Positions 7,189-12,737 of a stretch of 12,737 nucleotides of DNA are shown here, in pieces. The notes under the pieces are model-generated. The model saw only the letters and a list, made by a program, of their open reading frames with translations, did not search any database and was not told the DNA's origin. The translations under genes were made by a program, and so were the position numbers. Within the stretch, counting starts at the first letter, position 1, and every line of letters begins with the position of its first letter. This stretch comes from JBBRFH01 sp038224615 (lineage in GTDB: Bacteria; Planctomycetota; Phycisphaerae; Tepidisphaerales; Tepidisphaeraceae). The stretch spans positions 1-12,737 of the forward strand of contig JBBRFH010000082.1 of assembly GCA_038224615.1 (NCBI GenBank). The letters are read 5' to 3'.

Positions 7189-7455
7189 GTCGCGCGGGCG
7201 CAGGAGCACGTCAACCTTGAACTGATCGAGAAGCGGTTGCTGAACGTCTGCGTCGTCGACGGCGGCAGGCTGCAAGACCGCGTGGTGCAGATGGAAAATC
7301 TTGATCACCCGGCCCGGCAGGTGCTGACCGAGGAACGGGCGAAATTGCTTTGGGACGCCGAGGCGATCATGGCGTTAAGAAGCAAATGGCTCAGCGAGGA
7401 TGCGGAGTCCAAACACGACTGGTTGGGGCGGAGCACGACAGCGGTGGCCGCATAA
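7189..7455 (+). pseudogene. Decapitated ORF, C-terminal gene remnant of unknown family
   Basis: An 88-codon frame opens right after an in-frame TAA (7186-7188) at the edge of the inverted repeat and ends at TAA 7453-7455. The translation looks like real protein: a compact start (VNLELIEKRLLNVCVVDGG), then helical charged segments (LTEERAKLLWDAEAIMALRS). There is no ATG near the beginning; the first usable starts are TTG codons such as 7237, without a Shine-Dalgarno. The simplest reading is the C-terminal end of a gene whose front was lost when the repeat region arose or recombined. I do not recognise the family. A small intact gene starting at TTG is possible but less likely. Confidence 0.45.
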
Positions 7456-7594
7456 ACTGTCACGCACCCTATGGTGCCTTGGCCTGGCAGAAGCGTTCGG
7501 CAAAGAAACTGGGGCTGGTATACATTCTGCGGGACCGGGGCCGTCCGATGGGAACGGCAGGGAATGACGTGCGTCGCATTGAGATCTCCATGGC

Positions 7595-7629
7595 CCAGGC
7601 CACCGATAACCGTCTGGTTGATTTTTTTT
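7595..7629 (+). terminator. Possible intrinsic terminator; only signal in the gene-free stretch 7456-7744
   Basis: CCAGGC (7595-7600) can pair with GTCTGG (7612-7617, one G-U) around an 11-base loop, followed by TTGA and eight Ts (7622-7629). This would stop transcription coming from the remnant ORF or the dioxygenase gene. The stem is short but the T tract is one of the longest in the window. The surrounding 7456-7744 shows no convincing gene, only a five-pair hairpin near 7468. Confidence 0.35.
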
Positions 7630-7744
7630 CTTCCAAAGTAGCATCCTTTCTTGTGGCTTCGATTCTTCCGCCCCAGGCGCACGATAGCGGGTGCCGCAGG
7701 AGATGGCGGCGCGACGCCGACTGCGCAGCGATCACCCGCCGCGC

Positions 7745-7773
7745 TTGGCTCCGGACGCCGGTCGATGAATAAT
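7745..7773 (+). promoter_or_regulatory. Probable promoter of the SWIM-protein gene
   Basis: TTGGCT (7745-7750) and AATAAT (7768-7773) are separated by 17 bases, matching consensus at four and five of six positions. The expected start near 7780 gives a leader of about 30 bases containing AAAGGAG (7798-7804). The -35 word TTGGC is shared with the proposed dioxygenase promoter. Confidence 0.4.
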
Positions 7774-7810
7774 GCGCAGGCGTTGCCTGGATCAGGCAAA
7801 GGAGCACTCG

Positions 7811-9949
7811 ATGGCCAAAGCGCGGTCCAACGATTCCACCCCCGGTTCCCCTGCACCAGATCCCCGTTGGCAAGAGTTGACCTGGGACGACGTGTCAGAG
7901 TGGGCCGGTGTACGCACGGTGTCGCGCGGGCGGGCGTACCAGCGTCAGAAGCGCGTGAAACAGCTGGCGATTTCGGAAGACGGCCGGCTGCTGGCGACCG
8001 TGACGGGCACGGCTCGGTATGCCGTTGTCGTCGGCCTGCAAGACGATCGCGAGAGCGATGATGACGCCGTCATCGAGTCGGCCTGCACGTGTCCGGTGGG
8101 TTCTGACGGCTGCAAGCACGCCGTCGCGGTCGTCGCGGAATATCTCGATCGACTGAGCCGCGAAGAGAGCACACCCTGCGCCGATGCCGACGATCCGCTG
8201 TGGGCGGAACTGGACGCTGCCAACGCCGCGCTGGATAGCGATGACGACATGGATGAAGAAGACGACGACGATGATGATGATGCGGACGTTGCCGACCCGG
8301 CGCCCTCGACCAAAGCATCGTCGAGCCGCAAAGCGCGCGGCACGGACGCGCGCATCAAAGCGCATATCAAGGCCAAGAGCCGCGAGGAACTGGCAGAGTT
8401 GCTCTGCTCGCTGACGGAGCGGTTCCCCGAACTGAAAGAGGAATTCTGCGAGCACATCGCACTTACCGAAGCAGATGCCAGTCGCCTGATCGCGCAGGCG
8501 CAGAAGGAGCTGGATCGAGTCACCGCCGAGCCGGCGTGGCGAAGCAGTTGGACTGGGGCGGGAAACACCCCGAACTACAGCAAGCTGCTTCATCGGATGG
8601 AGCGCCTGGTCGAACAGGGACACGCCGACGCGGTCGTGCGACTCGGACGGGAACTGATCAAACACGGAATGAGGCAAGTCGGCGGATCGAACGACGAGGG
8701 CGAAACGGCGACGGAACTGGGCGGATGCATGCCGGTTGTCTTTGACGCGGTGGCCAAGTCGAGTTTGACACCTGCGAAGAAATTGCTGTTCGCGATCGAC
8801 GCGCACCTTGAGGATCAATATGACGTGATCGGCGATGCAGCCGGCACCCTGCTCGGCGCAGCGCACGCGCGAGCCGACTGGTCCGCCGTTGCCGACGACA
8901 TGGCGCGGCGATTGTCTGCTGCGATGCCAAAGCACTCTGCGTCCGGGGACCCGCAGATCGGCGGTGATTTCACGCGTAATTACCATCGCGACCAGATCAG
9001 CGGTTGGCTTTCCATGGCGCTGGAACACGCCAGCCGTGGCGCGGAAGTCGCGGCGTTGTACGAGGCGGAGGCCAGATTGACGGGCAGCTACCACCGCCTG
9101 GTGCGATACCTGTTCGCGCAGAAGCGCGACGACGACGCAAAACGCTGGGCGGCCGAAGGCATCGCCAGGACGTCCGCCAAGCTACCGGGCATTGCGACGG
9201 AGCTGATAGGGCAACTCTGCGAAGCGGCGCAGCGCGCCAATCAGTGGGACATCGTCGCAGCCCACGCCGCCAACCTGTTCTTTGGGACGCCCGGCAAAAG
9301 TCGCTTCAACGAGCTCATGGCCGCCGCCGAGAAGGTGGGCTGCCCGGAGGCGGTCCGCAGGCTTGCAGTGAAATTTCTGGAGACCGGCGTTTCGCCAATC
9401 CGCCTTGTGACGACGGGGAACAGCACGCAGCGCGTCCGCGTCGATCCCGATTGGCCGCTGCCGGTGCCGGAGTACTTGGTGTCGACGATGCGGGCGCCTG
9501 ACACGCGACACCCGGTCCAGGCTCACCATGCGGTACTAATCGAGATGGCCATCGCTGACAAGCGGCCGGACGATGTGCTTCGCTGGTATGACCAGTGGCG
9601 TGCCCTCCGGACGGCATCATCGTCGTCTGGCGGCGGCTGGTTCAACCCCGATGCGCTCTCAGATACCGTCGCCAACGCTGTCGCCGCATCCCATCCGCGG
9701 CGCGCCGTCGATATCCATCGCGGGCAGGTCGATCGGCACCTCACCATCACGGGGATCGGCGCTTACGAGACCGTGGCGTCCTATCTGCTCAAAATGAAGC
9801 CGATCCTCGCTGCCTTGGACTGCGACGATGAGTGGACGGAGCTGGTGCGGCAGATCCGCGAGCGGTATCGCAATCGTCCCCGCTTTATGGAGATCCTCGA
9901 TCGCCTGGATGGCCGACCCATCGCCTCGAAGCGCGGCCCGCGTGGATAG
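7811..9949 (+). CDS. SWIM zinc-finger protein with long helical C-terminal region
   Basis: The 712-residue product has an N-terminal domain typical of bacterial SWIM proteins (SRGRAYQRQKRVKQL near 38-52, then β-strands). The zinc site is CxCx6CxH: C92, C94, C101 and H103. SWIM domains bind Zn and are linked to DNA or protein binding. A strongly acidic stretch (about 143-161, with seven consecutive Asp) follows, then a Ser/Ala/Lys linker. The rest (about 190-700) is mostly α-helical and TPR-like in character. The ATG at 7811 is chosen because AAAGGAG (7798-7804) sits six bases upstream; the frame opens 13 codons earlier without such a site. Some bacterial SWIM proteins are encoded next to SNF2-type helicases; none is in view, so the partner and role are unknown. 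It appears to be a single-gene unit. Confidence 0.85.
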   Translation: MAKARSNDSTPGSPAPDPRWQELTWDDVSEWAGVRTVSRGRAYQRQKRVKQLAISEDGRLLATVTGTARYAVVVGLQDDRESDDDAVIESACTCPVGSDGCKHAVAVVAEYLDRLSREESTPCADADDPLWAELDAANAALDSDDDMDEEDDDDDDDADVADPAPSTKASSSRKARGTDARIKAHIKAKSREELAELLCSLTERFPELKEEFCEHIALTEADASRLIAQAQKELDRVTAEPAWRSSWTGAGNTPNYSKLLHRMERLVEQGHADAVVRLGRELIKHGMRQVGGSNDEGETATELGGCMPVVFDAVAKSSLTPAKKLLFAIDAHLEDQYDVIGDAAGTLLGAAHARADWSAVADDMARRLSAAMPKHSASGDPQIGGDFTRNYHRDQISGWLSMALEHASRGAEVAALYEAEARLTGSYHRLVRYLFAQKRDDDAKRWAAEGIARTSAKLPGIATELIGQLCEAAQRANQWDIVAAHAANLFFGTPGKSRFNELMAAAEKVGCPEAVRRLAVKFLETGVSPIRLVTTGNSTQRVRVDPDWPLPVPEYLVSTMRAPDTRHPVQAHHAVLIEMAIADKRPDDVLRWYDQWRALRTASSSSGGGWFNPDALSDTVANAVAASHPRRAVDIHRGQVDRHLTITGIGAYETVASYLLKMKPILAALDCDDEWTELVRQIRERYRNRPRFMEILDRLDGRPIASKRGPRG

Positions 9950-10118
9950 GCGGAGGGTTGGCGGGGATGGCCCTGGATCAACCGGTGCAAGGCGGAAACC
10001 GCAGGGCTCTTTCCACCCCGCCGCATGCCTCCATGCAGGATTCGCGTTTTTCTGGGAACCCTAACCCGCCTGGTGCGTCCAAATCCTCAGGCGCAAAACC
10101 CCCATCAGGAGACCCGCC

Positions 10119-10700
10119 ATGACGATCCGACGATCTATTTCGACCATTGCCTTGTCCGCTCTCGCCACCTGTGGCCTGACCCTGGCGCTTCTGGGGCCTT
10201 CCGACGTGTCGGCGGTCGATGGTCTCAAGCCTGTCGTTGCCGCGATCCGTACGCCGACGCTGACCATTGGGAACATCCACATCGCCACCCGGTTGGCCGA
10301 TGAATCGGTCGAGGTCGCCGACAGCAAGAAAAACGATAGTGCCGGTGCCGATGTAATCACGGTGGCCGTCGGCGCTATCCCCCAACTGAACCTGGTGGCC
10401 ACCAATAATGGCTCGATTACTGCCGACGCGAAGTTCGTTGCCACCGCCACCGTCAGCACCGAGCGGGATCGCATGTCGCGGGTGTTGGTCGTTTCGCCCC
10501 CACAAGTTGTCGAAGAATATGTCATTCATCTTAAGCCGGGTGAGTCGCAGACCATCGCCTTGAACATCCCCGGCAAGGTGGAATCCGGTGGCAGTATCAG
10601 CATCGCCCTTCGCGCCGGCGCGAAAGAGGTGGTCACCAAGACACTGGCGGGCGGTGTTGTGCAGGCGCTGCCGCAGGTGGCCACCCCGGCGGAACAATGA
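10119..10700 (+). CDS. Secreted β-rich protein, unknown function
   Basis: The 193-residue product begins with a classical signal peptide: basic MTIRRS, a hydrophobic core (about 9-26) and a likely cleavage site after DVSA (residue 32). C18 is in LATC, which is not a good lipobox, so a lipoprotein is unlikely. The mature part (about 33-193) alternates short hydrophobic strands with polar turns (FVATATVST, VVEEYVIHLKPGESQTIALNI, GSISIALRAG) and resembles an Ig-like β-sandwich; no catalytic motif is seen. AGGAG (10107-10111) lies seven bases before the ATG. The stop codon overlaps the next start as ATGA, so the two genes are translationally coupled. Its likely role is a partner, carrier or substrate of the downstream deiminase-like protein, by inference from coupling only. 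The 169 bases upstream hold no gene and no strong promoter. Confidence 0.75.
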   Translation: MTIRRSISTIALSALATCGLTLALLGPSDVSAVDGLKPVVAAIRTPTLTIGNIHIATRLADESVEVADSKKNDSAGADVITVAVGAIPQLNLVATNNGSITADAKFVATATVSTERDRMSRVLVVSPPQVVEEYVIHLKPGESQTIALNIPGKVESGGSISIALRAGAKEVVTKTLAGGVVQALPQVATPAEQ

Positions 10701-11821
10701 TCCTCCGCTGGCAAAATCTCCTGGGTATCCTGATCGGCCTGGTGCTGGCTGCCGGGATTCTCGGCCTGTGGCAATCGCGCGGCACTCGCCGCCCCGGCCC
10801 CATGATCGCCGATTACGGTGGCCCCCTGCGCAGCATCACCCTGCAATACACCCGTGGTGCCGAATTCACCTGGCCGATTTACCGGGAATTCCTGCGGTGG
10901 CAATCCCCGGAGCTCAACGTCCGGGTCATCTGCCCTGACGAGCCGGATTTCGTCGACTTCAAGCAGCATGTCGACGTGGCTCTCCCCCATCTCCGGCCCC
11001 TATTTACGCATCACCGGATGACGCCGTGGTCGCGCGACCGCTGGCTGCTGCTGGCGGCTTCGGCGGATGCACCGGCCACGCTGCTGGCACCCAGGGGCGA
11101 ACTGCTTCAGGAAACCTGGCCGGAGCGGGCCGGGGATTCGCGCATCGCCCAGGATATCGCCAGCGAACTCTCGTCTCGCGTCGTCGCTCGTCGTTCCGGC
11201 CTGTATTTCGACGCCGGAGATTTCCTCGCCGACGGCCCGTATGTTTTCGTGTCACCGGCGGTCCTACGCCGCAATTTGCAGCATACGGTGGAAACCCGCG
11301 AGGCGTTGGTTGAGGCCCTCAGACTTGAACTGGGTCGAGAGCCGGTCTTGCTTGATGCCGCCCCTGACCATCACCTGGGCATGTACATGATGTCGGCCGG
11401 AAATAACACCCTCGTCGTTGCTGATCCCTCCCTTGGGCAACCACTGTTCGCCACTGAAGGCGAAACCGCGCGACGTCTTCCCGGGGGGGCCGATTTTTCC
11501 TCCGAGACGCAGAAGCGTTTCGATTCCGTTGCCGAGGCCGCTCAATCCAAAGGCTTCCGAGTCATCCGTATTCCCGTTGTCCCTTCGCGCGATGACAGCA
11601 AGGTCTACCTCACCTATGTCAACGTCCTGCTCGACGTGCGGGATGGCAAACCCATTGTCTTTATGCCCACCTATTCCGGCCAGGAACACCTGAATGCCGC
11701 CACCCAACAAATCTGGGAATCCCTCGGCTACGCCGTCCGACCCATCGACTGCACCACCGCCTTTATCCATGGAGGCACGCTCCACTGCATGGTTAACGTT
11801 CTCGAACGTCAGTCCCATTAA
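10697..11821 (+). CDS. Membrane-anchored deiminase-like protein of the pentein superfamily (agmatine/peptidylarginine deiminase related)
   Basis: The 374-residue product has an N-terminal helix (about 5-25) that is either an anchor or uncleaved signal, so the enzyme part should face the periplasm. Motifs of guanidine-modifying enzymes occur in order: WSRDRW at 111-116 (compare W-x-RD-x-G-P), FDAGDF at 171-176, DHHLGMYMM at 224-232 where the family has H-x-D, YVNVLL at 307-312, and GGTLHC at 359-364 with C364 as expected nucleophile. Family members convert agmatine or peptidyl-arginine to the carbamoyl/citrulline product. Here the H-x-D aspartate position carries G228, so activity or substrate may differ. 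The start overlaps the stop of the secreted-protein gene (ATGA). A non-enzymatic relative or another pentein activity cannot be excluded. Confidence 0.72.
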   Translation: MILRWQNLLGILIGLVLAAGILGLWQSRGTRRPGPMIADYGGPLRSITLQYTRGAEFTWPIYREFLRWQSPELNVRVICPDEPDFVDFKQHVDVALPHLRPLFTHHRMTPWSRDRWLLLAASADAPATLLAPRGELLQETWPERAGDSRIAQDIASELSSRVVARRSGLYFDAGDFLADGPYVFVSPAVLRRNLQHTVETREALVEALRLELGREPVLLDAAPDHHLGMYMMSAGNNTLVVADPSLGQPLFATEGETARRLPGGADFSSETQKRFDSVAEAAQSKGFRVIRIPVVPSRDDSKVYLTYVNVLLDVRDGKPIVFMPTYSGQEHLNAATQQIWESLGYAVRPIDCTTAFIHGGTLHCMVNVLERQSH

Positions 11822-11878
11822 GAGGCCATTCCAGGTTTGTCTATAGGGCATGTGGCGTAAGCGTGACGGTGCGATTGG

Positions 11879-11928
11879 AGGGGACGTACCTATTCACTGT
11901 ACTATTACTGTGAATAGCTACGTCCCCT
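11879..11928. repeat. Long palindromic hairpin between convergent genes (REP-like; may serve as terminator)
   Basis: The palindrome reads GGGGACGTA, C, CTATTCAC, T, GTA, loop CTAT, TAC, T, GTGAATAG, C, TACGTCCCC (11880-11927), giving 20 base pairs interrupted by one C-C and one T-T mismatch; an extra A-T pair extends it to 11879-11928. It lies between the + deiminase-like gene (ends 11821) and the - U32 gene (ends 11938). There is no T tract, so it is not a classical intrinsic terminator. From memory, GGGGAC-beginning palindromes with mirrored ends are typical of REP sequences mobilised by REP-associated tyrosine transposases (RAYTs). No such transposase is in the window. Confidence 0.85.
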
Positions 11929-11937
11929 TAAGTCGCT

Positions 11938-12737
11938 TCAAACACCCCAGAGCCTTCCCGTGGCCATCGCCTCGTCTAATTCTGCATACTTTCCCAACAC
12001 CGCCGCCCGGTGCTCCGGCGCAATCGTCACCGCCTCTTCGGCCACTCGCTCGCAATGCCCGCATTTCTGGCAGTCCATCGCAGCGCAGTCCCGCTGCCGG
12101 AACCCTTCCAGAAAGTCTTTCGGAATCCGCTGCGAATCGATCTGAATCGGACACTCCGGCAATGGCGAAAGCCAGCCCTGCAGCCGCGCCAGCTCCGTCA
12201 GCGGCGCCAACTTCCGCGGATTCACCTGCCGCGGCTTCCAGAAATGGTGCAGCGACCAAAACCGTTCCTTCCGGACCGGTTCCTTGAAACCATAGGAAAG
12301 AAACAGTTCGGCGAGATTCCCGTCGAACCGTCTTTCGCTATACGCTTTGACCCGCCGCAGCAGCTGGGCCGACGGAATGCCTCGCTCCAGAAGTTTGAAC
12401 GTTGTGTAACCCATCGCTTCGTAGACGCCGAGATCCTCCGGACGGATCCAGGCGGCCTTGATGAACAGCGAAGGATCCGTCAGTCGCTGCCGCGAACAGC
12501 GGAGAAAGCAGTAGTCGATAAAGAGCGCACCAGAACCGTCGGACGCATGGGCGAAACCGTTCTGATGGTAGACCTGGAGCGGACAGTTCGGCAGGCAGAT
12601 GTGATTGGCGATCAGCTGCAATTCGCAATGGACCGCCTTGCGAATGGCGGTCAACCGGCGGAAATCCCGGTTGATGGAGAAACTCTCCAAAGTGATGGCA
12701 TCCGCTCCAAGGTCTTCCCAGAATCGGGCGCGCCGGG
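11938..12737 (-). CDS. Peptidase U32 family-like protein, N-terminus beyond the right edge
   Basis: The frame is open from the right edge; 265 residues are visible, counted from the codon at 12735. A TTG at 12690 is not the true start, since conserved sequence continues upstream (RFWEDLGADAITLES). The fold expected is the U32/UbiU-UbiV type TIM barrel. Visible family-like segments are NRDFRRLTAIRKAVHCELQL (22-41), ANHICLPNCP (43-52), DYCFLRC (74-80) and WIRPEDLGVYEAMG (96-109). Cysteines C37, C47, C51, C76 and C80 could hold an Fe-S cluster, as established for UbiU/UbiV. A second cluster of cysteines near the C-terminus (C217, C222, C225, C228, in CAAMDCQKCGHC) suggests another metal site. 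Function may be protease-like or oxygen-independent hydroxylation; the sequence does not decide. Confidence 0.62.
   Translation of the reverse strand, partial: RRARFWEDLGADAITLESFSINRDFRRLTAIRKAVHCELQLIANHICLPNCPLQVYHQNGFAHASDGSGALFIDYCFLRCSRQRLTDPSLFIKAAWIRPEDLGVYEAMGYTTFKLLERGIPSAQLLRRVKAYSERRFDGNLAELFLSYGFKEPVRKERFWSLHHFWKPRQVNPRKLAPLTELARLQGWLSPLPECPIQIDSQRIPKDFLEGFRQRDCAAMDCQKCGHCERVAEEAVTIAPEHRAAVLGKYAELDEAMATGRLWGV

Noticed and set aside
7468..7482. Short hairpin GCACC-CTAT-GGTGC as a terminator or regulatory element
   Set aside because: Only five pairs and no T tract; such hairpins are common by chance in GC-rich DNA.
7305..7856. Minus-strand ORFs in the gap before the SWIM gene
   Set aside because: Composition is irregular, there is no ribosome site or domain, and they cross the T tract and the SWIM promoter.
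7895..9094. 399-residue ORF on the minus strand
   Set aside because: It is antisense to the SWIM-protein gene, which has a zinc motif, promoter and ribosome site. The antisense product shows no family motif.
1..12737. CRISPR arrays, tRNA/rRNA genes, integrases, toxin-antitoxin or defence cassettes
   Set aside because: I looked on both strands and saw no regularly spaced repeats, cloverleaf-type sequences or recognisable mobile or defence proteins.

Overview
The window looks like a stretch of ordinary chromosome from a GC-rich bacterium, most likely a planctomycete. This is inferred from the gene mix (a PhyH dioxygenase divergent to an AraC regulator, a SWIM zinc-finger protein, a membrane-anchored deiminase-fold protein, a U32-type protein), the large intergenic gaps and the palindromic intergenic repeats. 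There is no phage, CRISPR array, tRNA, rRNA or intact insertion sequence.

Left part (3-5116, all on +). A large FtsX/MacB-type ABC permease enters from the left edge and ends at 2552. A 529-base gap follows. It holds a possible weak terminator, a clear small-type signal recognition particle RNA (about 2663-2786, GAGA tetraloop) and a possible very short membrane ORF. NAD kinase (3082-3963) comes next, then two small one-helix membrane proteins. The second of these carries a C-terminal DUF167 (YggU-like) domain on an acidic and Pro/Ala-rich tether. These three genes may form one transcription unit.

Middle part (5164-9949). An AraC-family regulator (-) and a phytanoyl-CoA dioxygenase-family protein (+) diverge from an 83-base region with promoter-like sequences on both strands, so the regulator probably controls the dioxygenase gene. 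The next 800 bases have no intact gene. They hold a 55-base inverted repeat of REP-like type, a decapitated ORF that opens directly beside it, and a possible terminator. A 712-residue SWIM zinc-finger protein follows, with a good promoter and Shine-Dalgarno.

Right part (10119-12737). A secreted 193-residue protein overlaps by ATGA with a membrane-anchored protein carrying peptidylarginine/agmatine deiminase-like (pentein) motifs. The two look translationally coupled and are the best candidate here for an undescribed functional pair. A long near-perfect palindrome then separates this pair from a converging U32-peptidase-like gene that runs off the right edge.

The strongest calls are NAD kinase, the SRP RNA, PhyH, AraC, the FtsX permease, and the SWIM motif. 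Promoter calls rest on eye-matched -35/-10 hexamers and are weak.
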